Shown in pieces: positions 24,686-34,463 of a DNA stretch of 62,550 nucleotides. The stretch covers positions 1 through 62,550 of the forward strand of contig PCTW01000003.1 of the NCBI GenBank assembly GCA_002786715.1, written 5' to 3'. The notes beneath the pieces were generated by a model. That model saw only the letters and a list, made by a program, of their open reading frames with translations. It made no database searches and was not told where the DNA came from. The number at the start of each line of letters is the position of its first letter. The first letter of the stretch is position 1. Made by a program: the position numbers and the translations under genes. This DNA comes from Bdellovibrio sp. CG22_combo_CG10-13_8_21_14_all_39_27 (GTDB lineage: Bacteria > Bdellovibrionota > Bacteriovoracia > Bacteriovoracales > Bacteriovoracaceae).

Positions 24686-25472
24686 GATTGTAGCCCCTGC
24701 CCCATTGCCTATAATCGAGACTCATTTCCATTTGGATTATTTAAAAGCTTCGTCCGCGGAAGAGATTCTTCAGCGGGCGAAGCTCAATAACGTTCAGCGC
24801 TTTATCACAATTGCGGTTCATCCCGATAATCTTTCTGTTGTTCGCGATCTCTCGAAACGATTTCCTGAAGTTTATTTCACGCAAGGTATTCATCCCCATG
24901 ATGCCAAACTCGTGACCACTGAAGTGCTTAATGAGATCCGCGAGGCCAAGAGTTATGATCGCTGTGTCGCCATTGGAGAAATTGGACTCGATTATCACTA
25001 CGACAATTCCCCTCGCGATATCCAGTGCCAAGCTTTTAAAGATCAGCTACTCATTGCTTGCGAGCTCGATCTTCCGGTGGTTATTCACACTCGCGAAGCA
25101 GAAGACGATACGCTAGAAATTCTTAAATCAGTGACTCCCAAGCTTCATAAGCGCGGGGTTCTTCATAGTTTTACTTCAAAACCAGAACTCGCTCGCTGGG
25201 CAGTCTCGCAAGGATACTATTTAGGTTTCAATGGCATCATTACTTTCAAAACGGCCCATGAGGTTCGCGATGTGGTTGCTGAAACTCCATTGACCAATAT
25301 TTTGCTGGAAACAGATGCTCCTTTTCTTACCCCGCATCCTCATCGAGGAGTTGAAAACAGCCCCTATTATCTTCCTTTAATTGCGCAAAAAATTGCGGAG
25401 ATAAAACAGATTACTGTTGAAGAAGTCCTTGCCACTTGTTTTGAAAATTCTGAGCGACTTTTCTTTAATTAA
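24675..25472 (+). CDS. TatD-family metal-dependent hydrolase
   Basis: The protein of about 265 residues matches TatD nucleases. The metal-binding HFHLD lies near the start, AIGEIGLDYHYDNS in the middle, then VVIHTREAEDD and LLETDAPFLTPHPHRG near the end. Members are DNases or RNases that act in DNA repair or RNA turnover. The ATG at 24675 overlaps the VKOR-DsbA gene by 11 bases; a TTG at 24660 is also open. It converges with the CPBP gene, the stops overlapping by eight bases. Confidence 0.9.
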   Translation: MANKIVAPAPLPIIETHFHLDYLKASSAEEILQRAKLNNVQRFITIAVHPDNLSVVRDLSKRFPEVYFTQGIHPHDAKLVTTEVLNEIREAKSYDRCVAIGEIGLDYHYDNSPRDIQCQAFKDQLLIACELDLPVVIHTREAEDDTLEILKSVTPKLHKRGVLHSFTSKPELARWAVSQGYYLGFNGIITFKTAHEVRDVVAETPLTNILLETDAPFLTPHPHRGVENSPYYLPLIAQKIAEIKQITVEEVLATCFENSERLFFN

Positions 25473-26187
25473 AAAATCCTGAATTCCACAATCCTAGAAA
25501 GTCCATGCTGACAGCGATCATCATATGCAAGACAACGCCCGGCCAAATGCTCTTTCCTTTGAGGGCAAGATGAGCAAGAACCAGACCGGCGAAAATGCTT
25601 CCGATAGCTTCAGGAAAAGGTTTGTGAATATGAATGAGAGCATAAGGTAGAACCATCATTAGCGGACCAAATCCAGGCTTTAGTCGATTAAAAAAAGCTA
25701 ATAAGGGTCCTCGAAAAAAGAATTCAACCGCAAAAAATTGAGGCAGATAGATCAATTCAAACTTCAACCAATCCAAACTATTTTCAGGTCGATAAAGAGG
25801 ATAGAATTTATAAAATTGCGGATCCCGAGCAACGAAAATAAGTACTGGCAGCATGACCGCGTAGAGGATTCCATAAAGAGGTAAAACTTTGAAATCCGGT
25901 TTGGCCAACAACCAAATCCTCTCTGAAAATGAGAATCGATAAATAAGAGCAGGAATGAAAACCATCAAAAAATAAAAGCTACATGTCGTCCAAATTTGAG
26001 CATGGAAGTATCGCATATTCATTGAGCTGAACCGATAAAAATTCGAATCTTGAAAAAGACGATGATAAGGACCTTGCCAACCAAAGTACTCAAAACAAAG
26101 CATTGAAATTGTCAGCAATAAAAGAAGGGCCGTTTCATCCTTGCAAGACCGGTGAAAAGGATTGATTTGCTCAAGTATCGCTTTCAT
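25465..26187 (-). CDS. CPBP-type intramembrane protein (Abi/CAAX family)
   Basis: The protein has 240 residues and about seven TM segments. The CPBP motifs are recognisable: AVEFFFRGPLL (motif 1, normally EExxxR), ALIHIHKPFPEAIGS (motif 2 His) and SIWPGVVLHM (motif 3 His). The first Glu of motif 1 is replaced by Val, so proteolytic activity may be altered or lost. Functions in the family range from prenyl-protein processing to bacteriocin self-immunity. AAGGAAG precedes the ATG. Confidence 0.75.
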   Translation of the reverse strand: MKAILEQINPFHRSCKDETALLLLLTISMLCFEYFGWQGPYHRLFQDSNFYRFSSMNMRYFHAQIWTTCSFYFLMVFIPALIYRFSFSERIWLLAKPDFKVLPLYGILYAVMLPVLIFVARDPQFYKFYPLYRPENSLDWLKFELIYLPQFFAVEFFFRGPLLAFFNRLKPGFGPLMMVLPYALIHIHKPFPEAIGSIFAGLVLAHLALKGKSIWPGVVLHMMIAVSMDFLGLWNSGFFN

Positions 26188-26307
26188 ATTCTTCCTTAAA
26201 ACATCTAGTTAACTTCTATTCTAACCTGCTTCTGGCAAATTCAAAAACCCATTAACGATCTGGGCCCTAAAACCGAAGAGTCATTATCCCTATTAAAGGA
26301 AATGACC

Positions 26308-26664
26308 ATGAAGTACACACTTGTAGCTTTAATTATGTCTCTCAACGTGCAGGCCGCAAGTTATGAGGTTGTTAATCCTATTGACGTGAATGGCTGGAAA
26401 GCAACTGATCGCGATGCCGTGGTTGAACTCATTCAAAATAGTGTTTATAAAAAGGTCGTTCTCGATTGTGATTCATTTCTCCATGGACTGACTTTAACCA
26501 GTGATCAATCTTCAAACTTTTTTATGCTTCACGAAAGTGAGTGCGATAAGCTTTGGAAGCTAGTCAAAGAAGATGCAGATCAACAAGCTTCAAGTTGTAT
26601 GTTAGTTGATTTCGATACGGGGACATTAGAATATTTACAAAATCAGAAATGTACTCAGAACTAA
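26308..26664 (+). CDS. Small secreted protein
   Basis: The product has 118 residues. A signal peptide (MKYTLVALIMSLNVQA) is followed by a mature domain with four Cys (LDCDSF, ESECDK, SSCMLV, QKCTQN), probably disulfide-bonded in the periplasm. I use the ATG at 26308, two codons after another ATG, because AAAGGAA sits at better spacing. No family is recognised. Its stop overlaps the stop of the convergent gene by four bases. Confidence 0.7.
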   Translation: MKYTLVALIMSLNVQAASYEVVNPIDVNGWKATDRDAVVELIQNSVYKKVVLDCDSFLHGLTLTSDQSSNFFMLHESECDKLWKLVKEDADQQASSCMLVDFDTGTLEYLQNQKCTQN

Positions 26665-27623
26665 TTCATCATCGCAATTTTTGCTTTTTGAATTGAAGTT
26701 TTCATTCTATCCATTGCCATGACTTCATTTATATTTTGAAATATTTCAAATTGAATCTCTGGACTCTCTTGAAGATCGTTATGGTTCTCAGTTCTCAACT
26801 CATTAACGACACTACTCGTTTCTTTGTTGCGAGCGATATTGGGACCATCGTTGAAAAACATATCTTGATCACTGATATAGTTCAGATTTTTGGCGACGTT
26901 TTGTGGAATGATATCGTTATCCCAACCTATTGAATCGAGAGTCACCATCAAATTTATTTTTCTAAAACCATTGTCCGCGGAATTGAGCTTGTTGGCGATA
27001 TTAACAACTGTATCACCACCCATTCCATGCCCTACTAAAATCAGAGGACGCTCTGGAGGTATCTTGCGTATTTGATCGAGAATATTATCTTCTTGATTCC
27101 ATTTGAAAACTTGAGATCCAGGAACTCCTCGAGACATTCCGGTCAATCCCATTTCATCTGTATCAAAAGGATTGATATGAAATCCCGTAACAAAGAAAAC
27201 TCCCGGTCGATCGTTCATCATATTGGGCTTTGAAAGGATATCTTCAGTCTTTGCTGTTTGATCAACGATTGATGGAGTTGGCAACGGCAACGGTGAAGAA
27301 CTCAAAGCGCGGCCTATCGCTTGACCAGCCTGCTTGAGCAAATGCCCACCAGCTTCTTTCACTTCATTGCCTTTTCCTTTCAAAGAATCTTTCACATTCT
27401 CTTTAATATTTTTGCCTTCAACGGGGGCTTCTGGTTGCTCCGCTGGCACCCCTTCTGGCTTCAATTGCGAAGCGGCCTTCGCCTCTTCTGAAATCGCAAC
27501 ATTATCTTTAGGAGCTAAATTCGAAGCAGACTCAGCCGTTTTCGCCAGACCTTTAGGCAATTGGCGGCGATTCAGGTAATCGGCTTTGGATGCGTAATGA
27601 GTCATATTGGGGCTCGTTTTCAT
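26661..27623 (-). CDS. Lipase-like alpha/beta hydrolase lacking the nucleophile Ser
   Basis: The protein has 320 residues. The first 130 are low-complexity (Pro, Glu, Lys, Ala rich). The C-terminal domain resembles an alpha/beta hydrolase: VFFVTGFHINPF, then the nucleophile elbow LILVGHGMGGDT, where the usual GHSMG serine is Gly. LMVTLDSIGWDND follows. It is therefore probably inactive as an esterase, or uses another residue. No signal peptide is obvious. AGGGG precedes the ATG at 27623. Confidence 0.6.
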   Translation of the reverse strand: MKTSPNMTHYASKADYLNRRQLPKGLAKTAESASNLAPKDNVAISEEAKAASQLKPEGVPAEQPEAPVEGKNIKENVKDSLKGKGNEVKEAGGHLLKQAGQAIGRALSSSPLPLPTPSIVDQTAKTEDILSKPNMMNDRPGVFFVTGFHINPFDTDEMGLTGMSRGVPGSQVFKWNQEDNILDQIRKIPPERPLILVGHGMGGDTVVNIANKLNSADNGFRKINLMVTLDSIGWDNDIIPQNVAKNLNYISDQDMFFNDGPNIARNKETSSVVNELRTENHNDLQESPEIQFEIFQNINEVMAMDRMKTSIQKAKIAMMN

Positions 27624-27801
27624 ACCCCTATTCTACGTGAGCAACGTGTCAAACAGTAGATGAGGTCAAACTTTCTATGTTGAGCATTTTTGTCAATGTT
27701 CCGAGTCCTTCAGAACTGTTCAATGGGTTCTGAATGTGGCATAGTCCCCCCAAAAATGACACATGAACTAAATATCTAAATTTTAAGAGGGGAAGCGACT
27801 T

Positions 27802-28812
27802 ATGACTAAGGCAAGAGTTGGTATTAATGGCATGGGAAGAATCGGCAGAACTTTATTAAGAGAATTCGCTGACCGCACAAATTCCGATATTGAAATTGTC
27901 GCCATCAACAATCCTGGCGATAAAGAAACATACTTGCACCTCCTTCGATTTGATTCAGTCCATGGCAGAGCAAAATTTGAAGTCGAATCTGTAGAAGGTG
28001 GCTTTAAAATGAATGGCAAAAAAATCTCATTTCATACCATCATGGATCCAAGTGAAATTCCATGGAGTGCCGATAATGTCGATATCGTGATCGATGCGAC
28101 GGGGAGATTTAAAGATCAAGCAGGTCTGGGACGCCATAAGCATGGAACTGTTAAAAAAGTGATCATGTGTGCTCCAGGAAAAGATCTCGATGGCACTTTC
28201 GTTATGGGAATTAACAATAACGAATACGACAATGCTAAACACCACATTATTTCAAACGCAAGCTGTACAACAAATTGCCTCGCTCCCATGGCCAAGGTTC
28301 TTCACGAGAACTTCGGAATCGAAGCGGGCTTTATGACAACAGTTCACTCTTATACCGCTGATCAATTGTTGATGGACGGCTCGCACGAAGATTTACGTCG
28401 TGCTCGCGGCGCGGCCCTTTCAATGATCCCAACCACAACAGGTGCTGCTAAGGCCGTTGGTTTGGTTATGCCAGCTCTCAAAGGCAAGCTCGATGGTTTC
28501 TCGATTCGCGTTCCAACTCCAAACGTTTCATTTGTTGACCTCAACGTTCGCTTGAGCAAGAAAGCAACAAAGGAAGAAATCAATTCAGCTCTGATTAAAG
28601 CTTCAAAAGAAGGCCTAAAGGGAATTCTCAAGACTGAAGAATTAGAACTTGTAAGCTCTGATTATATGGGAATGAAAGAATCATCATGCATCGATCTTTC
28701 TCTCACAAACGTGATCGGAGATATGGTTAAAGTAACTTCTTGGTATGACAACGAAGTTGGCTTCTCAAACAGAGTTCTTGATCTAGCGACAATGGTAGCG
28801 AACAAACTTTAA
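27802..28812 (+). CDS. gap: Glyceraldehyde-3-phosphate dehydrogenase, type I
   Basis: The 336-residue enzyme has the NAD-binding start VGINGMGRIGRTLLR, the catalytic Cys155 in NASCTTNCLAPM, and the C-terminal SWYDNEVGFSNRVLDL. It oxidises glyceraldehyde-3-phosphate to 1,3-bisphosphoglycerate. It heads the gap-pgk-tpiA-secG block with small gaps of 14, 2 and 70 bases. GAGGGG precedes the ATG. Confidence 0.97.
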   Translation: MTKARVGINGMGRIGRTLLREFADRTNSDIEIVAINNPGDKETYLHLLRFDSVHGRAKFEVESVEGGFKMNGKKISFHTIMDPSEIPWSADNVDIVIDATGRFKDQAGLGRHKHGTVKKVIMCAPGKDLDGTFVMGINNNEYDNAKHHIISNASCTTNCLAPMAKVLHENFGIEAGFMTTVHSYTADQLLMDGSHEDLRRARGAALSMIPTTTGAAKAVGLVMPALKGKLDGFSIRVPTPNVSFVDLNVRLSKKATKEEINSALIKASKEGLKGILKTEELELVSSDYMGMKESSCIDLSLTNVIGDMVKVTSWYDNEVGFSNRVLDLATMVANKL

Positions 28813-28826
28813 TTTTCGGAGCATCT

Positions 28827-30017
28827 ATGGCCCTCAAATATGTGGATGAACTAGAACTCAACGACAAAAAAGTTATTGCTCGTTTTGATTTTAATGTTCC
28901 TTTGGACAAAAATGATCCAACAAGAATTACCGACACGACTAGAATTGATGAAGCTCTAGGAACTATCGAATACATTCTTTTAAATGGAGCCAGCAAACTG
29001 ATTCTCATGAGCCACTTGGGCCGTCCCGATGGAAAACCCAATCCAAAGTATTCGCTTGAACCAGTGGCTAAATATTTGGCCGAAAAATTAAAGCAAGATG
29101 TTGTCCTGACTGAGTCGTGTACCGATGCTGGAATAAAAACTTTGCTCAGTTTACCTGAGACAAAAATTGTATTGCTTCAAAATCTTCGCTTTCATGCTGA
29201 AGAAGAAGCCAACGACCCTGATTTTTGTCGTAAGCTTGCAAGCTACGCTGACATTTATATCAACGATGCCTTTGGAACTGCTCACCGCAAGCATGCTTCA
29301 ACTTATGGAATCAATGCTTTTTTCAAAAACAGAAATGCCGGAGGTTTCCTCTTAAAAAGAGAAATCAAAGCTCTTGAAAAAGTGGTTGAGAATCCAGCAA
29401 AACCATTTGTTGCGATCGTTGGTGGCGCCAAAGTTTCAGATAAAATTAAAATCATTGAAAGACTTTTGACCAACGTTAATCACCTTCTGATTGGTGGAGC
29501 CATGGCTTACCCGTTTCTTAAGGCGAAAGGAATAACTGTTGGAAAATCTCTTTGTGCTGATGAAGATGTTGCCTTGGCCAAAAAGATTCTCTCTCACTCG
29601 TCTAAAACAAAAGTTGTTCTCCCAATCGACCATATCGTGTCGAGCGAATTTGGAGGGGCACCAGAAGTCTTGAATGAAGAGAATATTCCTGCTGATAAAA
29701 TGGGTCTTGATATCGGACCGAAAACTCTTGAGCTTTATCGCTCAAAACTTCATGGAGCTAAAACAGTTCTTTGGAATGGACCGATGGGACTTTTTGAGAA
29801 TGCTGATTTTGCCAAAGGAACAATGGGCATTGCCCATACCTTAGCAGAACTGCCAGGTGCTTTCACTCTCGTTGGTGGTGGCGATTCAGTAAGTGCCGTG
29901 AACAAGTCTGGAGTTGCTGAAAAAATGTCTCATGTCTCTACTGGTGGCGGCGCCTCTTTAGAGTTTATTGAAGACGGCACTCTCCCAGGAATTCAAGCAT
30001 TAAAATTTGGAGTTTAA
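28827..30017 (+). CDS. pgk: Phosphoglycerate kinase
   Basis: The 396-residue kinase shows RFDFNVPLDKND at the N-terminus, SHLGRPDGKPNPKYSLEPVA, and the nucleotide-binding C-terminal GGGDSVSAVNKSG. It makes ATP and 3-phosphoglycerate. Its length is that of the family and it sits between gap and tpiA as in many bacteria. Confidence 0.97.
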   Translation: MALKYVDELELNDKKVIARFDFNVPLDKNDPTRITDTTRIDEALGTIEYILLNGASKLILMSHLGRPDGKPNPKYSLEPVAKYLAEKLKQDVVLTESCTDAGIKTLLSLPETKIVLLQNLRFHAEEEANDPDFCRKLASYADIYINDAFGTAHRKHASTYGINAFFKNRNAGGFLLKREIKALEKVVENPAKPFVAIVGGAKVSDKIKIIERLLTNVNHLLIGGAMAYPFLKAKGITVGKSLCADEDVALAKKILSHSSKTKVVLPIDHIVSSEFGGAPEVLNEENIPADKMGLDIGPKTLELYRSKLHGAKTVLWNGPMGLFENADFAKGTMGIAHTLAELPGAFTLVGGGDSVSAVNKSGVAEKMSHVSTGGGASLEFIEDGTLPGIQALKFGV

Positions 30018-30019
30018 TA

Positions 30020-30772
30020 ATGTCTCAACCTAAAACATATATCGTCGGCAATTGGAAAATGAATCAATCGATTGCTGAAACTGAAAGCTTCTTTAAAAAT
30101 CTTTCTCCCGAGATTAAACATTATTCGGGTGAAACGTGGATAGCTCCTCAGTTCATTCATATTCCTCTCGCTCTGGAACTTGCCAAGAGTACTGATGGAA
30201 AAGTTAAGATTGGCGGGCAAAATTGTGCTGCCACTGATTTTGGTGCTTTCACAGGTGAAGTTGCTGCTCAGTCTTTAAAAGAAATTGGGGCGCACTTTGT
30301 GATCTTGGGACACTCAGAAAGAAGAGCGATCTTTGGTGAGAATGATCAAACGATCAATCATAAGATGAAAAAATCACTTGAGAAAAATCTTTTTGCCATT
30401 CTTTGCGTTGGCGAGAGTCTCGCTGAGAGAGAAGGCAATAAAACTTTTGACGTCGTTAAAAAGCAAGTGATTGAAGGGCTCTCTGGGTTAGCGGCCTCTG
30501 ATTATAAAAATATAGCGATAGCCTACGAACCAGTTTGGGCGATTGGCACTGGAAAAGTGGCCACTCCAGAACAAGCTCAGGAAGTCCATGCTTTCATCAG
30601 AAAGACTTTGACGGAAACCAGCTGTCCCGCTGCACAAGAGCTCTCCATCCTTTATGGTGGCTCAGTGAAGCCCGACAACGTGGAAGGCCTGCTCAAGTGT
30701 CCAGATATCAATGGCGCCCTCGTTGGCGGAGCCAGTTTAAAAGCAGATAGTTTTTACGGACTGTGTCGTTAA
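30020..30772 (+). CDS. tpiA: Triose-phosphate isomerase
   Basis: The 250-residue TIM barrel has GNWKMN near the start, the catalytic His in GHSERR, the catalytic Glu in AYEPVWAIGTG and the phosphate loop YGGSVKPDN. It starts two bases after pgk, so translation is coupled. It interconverts dihydroxyacetone phosphate and glyceraldehyde-3-phosphate. Confidence 0.97.
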   Translation: MSQPKTYIVGNWKMNQSIAETESFFKNLSPEIKHYSGETWIAPQFIHIPLALELAKSTDGKVKIGGQNCAATDFGAFTGEVAAQSLKEIGAHFVILGHSERRAIFGENDQTINHKMKKSLEKNLFAILCVGESLAEREGNKTFDVVKKQVIEGLSGLAASDYKNIAIAYEPVWAIGTGKVATPEQAQEVHAFIRKTLTETSCPAAQELSILYGGSVKPDNVEGLLKCPDINGALVGGASLKADSFYGLCR

Positions 30773-30842
30773 CAATCCTTGTCAATTGATGGCCCGGTTT
30801 GGTAAGTATATTGTCTAAATTAATGTTGAGGTTAGGTAAGTT

Positions 30843-31199
30843 ATGAGTAGTTCATTGATGGTTCTCCAAGCAATCACTTCTGTTCTTTTGATTGTTGTTG
30901 TTCTTCTTCAATTTGGTAAAGGTGCTGAAGCTGGACTTATGGGTTCAACTGACACTGTTTTCTCATCTTCTCAACAAGGTAATATCCTCAGTAAGATCAC
31001 AGTTTTCTTGTCTGTTATCTTCCTTGGAAATTCAATTCTTCTTGCAAGAATTCAAAGTCAGCATGGTGCTAAATCAATGCTCGATTCTGAAGCTCCTGTT
31101 TCTATGCCACTTAACTCTGATGCTGTAGCTCCTACTGCCGCACCAACAGAGCAAAAAGAAACGGCTCCTGCGGCTCCTGCTGAGGAAGCAAAAAAATAA
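30843..31199 (+). CDS. secG: Preprotein translocase subunit SecG
   Basis: The 118-residue protein has two TM segments (about 6-24 and 52-70). The SecG motif VLLQFGKGAEAGLMGSTDTV lies between them, with an Ala/Pro/Glu-rich cytoplasmic tail ending AAPAEEAKK. It assists SecYE translocation. The placement directly after tpiA is the common arrangement. AGGT before the ATG is a weak ribosome site. Confidence 0.93.
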   Translation: MSSSLMVLQAITSVLLIVVVLLQFGKGAEAGLMGSTDTVFSSSQQGNILSKITVFLSVIFLGNSILLARIQSQHGAKSMLDSEAPVSMPLNSDAVAPTAAPTEQKETAPAAPAEEAKK

Positions 31200-31211
31200 T
31201 TAGGTCCAATT

Positions 31212-32357
31212 ATGCGTCCTGAATTCAGAGAACTCATTCGAAAAGAGTATCACCATTTAGGGACGACATTTTTTAATACGGCCTACTTTGGTCCCTCTCC
31301 TTATTCTGCAAAACAAAAAGTTGCTCGCTCTCTACAAAAAGAACTCGATCCCTCTTTTTATGATTACAACACGTGGATGGGAATTTCAGAACGCATGCGA
31401 ACCCTGATCGCTAAGATTCTGGGATGTTCACCAGACAATATCTCTCACCAAACTTCATCTTCAGATGTGGTGAATGTTGTGGCCAATGGATACCCTTTTA
31501 AAGAAGGAGATATCGTTTGTGCCGTTGATAAGGACTACCCTTCTAATGTTTTGCCTTGGATGCTTGCAGAGAAGAATACTCCATGTAAATTTCAACTTCT
31601 TAACCTCGGTAATGAAATTTTGCCTTCTGTTGAATGGCTGAAAAAAAATCTCCCTAAAGAAACTAAGATTTTTGATATCTCATGGGTGACTTTCGATACA
31701 GGTAAAAAAGTCGATATTTTGGGTATTGGTAAGCTCTGTCGCGAAAGAAATATTCTCTTCGTGGTTGATTCAACACAAGCCTTAGGTGGCATGCCTATTT
31801 CTCAAGAAGAACTCTCCACCATCGATGTCCTCACCTGTTCAACTTATAAATGGATGCTGGGCCCTTACGGAACCGCCTTCGCTTATTTCTCTGATCGCGC
31901 TATTGAATTGATCCAACATCGAAACGCCAATTGGATTTTAAGCCCAAACTCAAGAGTTGTTTACAATCTTCTCGACTATACGACGGAAACTCTTCCGGGG
32001 GCCCGTTGTTATGATCGTGGACAAGCTTCTAATATGCTGGCCAATTCTTGCCTTGAAGCAGGACTCGAACTTATCGATGAGATTGGACTTGAAAACATCG
32101 CTGAACATAATGCCGAATTGAGAGATTATTTCTTAGAAAACTATCCTAAGAATAAATACCATCTCATCACTCCAAGAGAGGCGATGGGAAATATTTTAGC
32201 GCTTAAAGCACGTGATCTGGATTCGATTACATTAGAGCGGGAATTGAAATTTAGAAACGTCGATATCTCTGTTCGCCAAGGCAATTTGCGAATTAGTTTT
32301 CACCTCTTCAATACTCAAGATCAAGTGGATCAACTCATTTCGGCTTTGGATATTTAA
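31212..32357 (+). CDS. Class V aminotransferase family PLP enzyme
   Basis: The 381-residue enzyme belongs to the class V fold (cysteine desulfurase/isopenicillin epimerase-like). The PLP-binding Lys is in TCSTYKWMLGPYG, preceded by the Asp-containing ILFVVDSTQALG. No Cys in the active loop typical for desulfurase (SSGSAC) is visible, so it is more likely an epimerase or kynureninase-like enzyme. It is 12 bases after secG. The substrate cannot be read. Confidence 0.85.
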   Translation: MRPEFRELIRKEYHHLGTTFFNTAYFGPSPYSAKQKVARSLQKELDPSFYDYNTWMGISERMRTLIAKILGCSPDNISHQTSSSDVVNVVANGYPFKEGDIVCAVDKDYPSNVLPWMLAEKNTPCKFQLLNLGNEILPSVEWLKKNLPKETKIFDISWVTFDTGKKVDILGIGKLCRERNILFVVDSTQALGGMPISQEELSTIDVLTCSTYKWMLGPYGTAFAYFSDRAIELIQHRNANWILSPNSRVVYNLLDYTTETLPGARCYDRGQASNMLANSCLEAGLELIDEIGLENIAEHNAELRDYFLENYPKNKYHLITPREAMGNILALKARDLDSITLERELKFRNVDISVRQGNLRISFHLFNTQDQVDQLISALDI

Positions 32358-33529
32358 GAAACTTTTTTATTTTTTTTCTTCTCATCATCAGTCATCACTT
32401 TCCCAAATTCTTGTTTGTCTTTCTTTAAGAAATTGGAATGCTTAACTTCAGCTTTGACTTGCTTAAAAGGAAGGACATTGTGAGGCTGGCAAGGATCAAA
32501 ATCATCGGCCAGTTCACGATTCGTTTTACCTTTTAAGACCAGATCCTTAATTTGAACCGTGAAGACTTCAAAAATCTTAGGATCGATTTTACGCCCAACT
32601 GATCTTTGCATAACTTGGAGAGCATCTTCAGTGGTCAAAACCTCGTGATAAGAGCGTTTGGTTGTAATAGCATCAAAGAAATCGGCAATGGCAGTAACTC
32701 GCGCCATTAGGTGAATATCTTCGCCTTCTATTTTAGCCGGATAACCTGATCCGTTAAAGTTTTCATGATGTTCATGAACAACTCTTCTGATGGCATCAAA
32801 TTCAATCCCTTCGATATGACAGCATGTGTGCTCATTTAAAAGCTCCATCCCGTAATCAGGATGCTTTTTAATTTGCTCAAAATCTTCGTCTGATAAATTG
32901 CCCGGGTTATTAATGATATGAGTTGGAATCTTCATTTTTCCAAGATCGTGAAGAAGTCCACCAAGACCTGCTTCCAGTAATTCTTTCTTACTTGCTTTCG
33001 GCTTAATTGATCGATAGGTCACAATAGAATACATCGCAACGTTAATGGAATGATCATAGGTATAAAAGTCATGAAAACTTAAATTCGCAATAAGTTTTTG
33101 AACATCAGAAACATCGTAATCTTGAATCACATCAATCATGTTTTCAACTGAATCGCGGCAGCCCTTAATCGCCTCACCTAAAACTTCATTGGTAAATTCT
33201 TTGTCTTTATCAAACAAGCGATTGAGATGTTTAATCGCGGAATCCTTGATGACTTCTGTTTTTTTAACATCTGTGAATTGATCAGATTTCACTAGAGACT
33301 TTAGATAGAGTTCACGTTGAATTTCTGGAACATAGAGCTGGTGATACTTTTGCTTCATTTCAGTCAGTTCATTGCGAGTAAGCGAAGTTCCTGAAGCTGT
33401 AATTTTAACGAAACGATCACGAGATTCATTGCTTGATGAATTAATATAAATATCAAATCGAAGAGCATCGTTTTCTGGAACGACCTCATCAGAAATTGAA
33501 AAAAAGCTTTCGCGATTGGTTTTATCCAT
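32354..33529 (-). CDS. HD-GYP domain protein (c-di-GMP phosphodiesterase candidate)
   Basis: The 391-residue protein has an N-terminal domain of about 140 residues typical of the DUF3391-like group. An HD-GYP domain follows with HDLGKMKIPTHIIN and the second motif HHENFNGSGYPAKIEGED. All metal-binding histidines and aspartates appear present. HD-GYP enzymes hydrolyse c-di-GMP (or cGAMP) and often control motility or predation behaviour in Bdellovibrio relatives. It converges with the PLP gene (4-base overlap) and is divergent from the desaturase gene. Confidence 0.88.
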   Translation of the reverse strand: MDKTNRESFFSISDEVVPENDALRFDIYINSSSNESRDRFVKITASGTSLTRNELTEMKQKYHQLYVPEIQRELYLKSLVKSDQFTDVKKTEVIKDSAIKHLNRLFDKDKEFTNEVLGEAIKGCRDSVENMIDVIQDYDVSDVQKLIANLSFHDFYTYDHSINVAMYSIVTYRSIKPKASKKELLEAGLGGLLHDLGKMKIPTHIINNPGNLSDEDFEQIKKHPDYGMELLNEHTCCHIEGIEFDAIRRVVHEHHENFNGSGYPAKIEGEDIHLMARVTAIADFFDAITTKRSYHEVLTTEDALQVMQRSVGRKIDPKIFEVFTVQIKDLVLKGKTNRELADDFDPCQPHNVLPFKQVKAEVKHSNFLKKDKQEFGKVMTDDEKKKNKKVS

Positions 33530-33668
33530 TAATTCTTGTTACTCCTATCGGTAACTTATCGGTTTAATGCCGGCATTTCATTAAAGTCGAAAAAACTAGA
33601 CAAGTCCCTGTATTTACTCAAGATATTTGATAAAATACCGATGCTTAAGAATAATTTCAAGGTGAGTA

Positions 33669-34463
33669 ATGAAAGAATTGATTCACGATAAGCCGCTCGC
33701 CCCTGTGACGATTTCCCTCTTCTTAGGGTTATGTGGATTTTATGCTTTGAACATTTGGGCCTATTTTCATGGCCACACTTCACTCTTTCAAAGTTTTATT
33801 ATTAATATTCTCATCGGCTATTTCATCTTTACACCGCTCCACGAAGCTTCCCATGGCAACGTGGCTGGCTCTTCGAAACATAAATGGCTTGATCAGATCG
33901 TGGGAGAAATCAGTGGCATGGTTTTGTTTGTCCCTTTTATGATGTTTAAAATTCTCCATCTTCGTCATCACTCCAATACTAATCATCCCCAAAATGATCC
34001 TGACTATTGGGTGGCCCAGCCAAATTTTATCAGAATACTATTGGCTGCATTTACGATCATGCCTCATTATTATCGCAACGCTATTTTCAATCCTACTTCT
34101 CGTATAAAAGAAGAATTGCCAGCGACTCTCTTAAGAAAATTTTTGATGATTGCCTTAATCATTTTTATTTCAATTTATTTTAAAACTGTTGCGCCTCTTG
34201 TTTTGTGGCCACTGTCCGCACTTTTTTCATTAGCGATTTTAGCAATTGTTTTTGATTGGCTTCCCCATCAGCCTTACCGATCGATGGAGAGGTATTACGA
34301 CACGAAAATTATCAATTACAAAGTTCTTACTCCACTACTGATGAGTCAGAATTATCATTTGATCCACCATCTCTACCCGAGAATTCCTTGGTATCGTTAT
34401 GGTCGCTGTTTTGAGCTTTTAGAAAAAGAACTAAGAGAAAAAAAAGTTGAAATCATTGGCTAA
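33669..34463 (+). CDS. Fatty acid desaturase family membrane enzyme
   Basis: The 264-residue protein has four or five TM segments and the three His boxes of the membrane desaturase/hydroxylase superfamily: HEASHG, HLRHHSNTNH and HLIHHLYP. These bind the di-iron centre. The sequence around the third box (NYHLIHHLYPRIPWYRYG) resembles beta-carotene hydroxylase or acyl-lipid desaturase types. It stands alone, divergent from the HD-GYP gene. AAGGTGAG precedes the ATG. Confidence 0.85.
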   Translation: MKELIHDKPLAPVTISLFLGLCGFYALNIWAYFHGHTSLFQSFIINILIGYFIFTPLHEASHGNVAGSSKHKWLDQIVGEISGMVLFVPFMMFKILHLRHHSNTNHPQNDPDYWVAQPNFIRILLAAFTIMPHYYRNAIFNPTSRIKEELPATLLRKFLMIALIIFISIYFKTVAPLVLWPLSALFSLAILAIVFDWLPHQPYRSMERYYDTKIINYKVLTPLLMSQNYHLIHHLYPRIPWYRYGRCFELLEKELREKKVEIIG

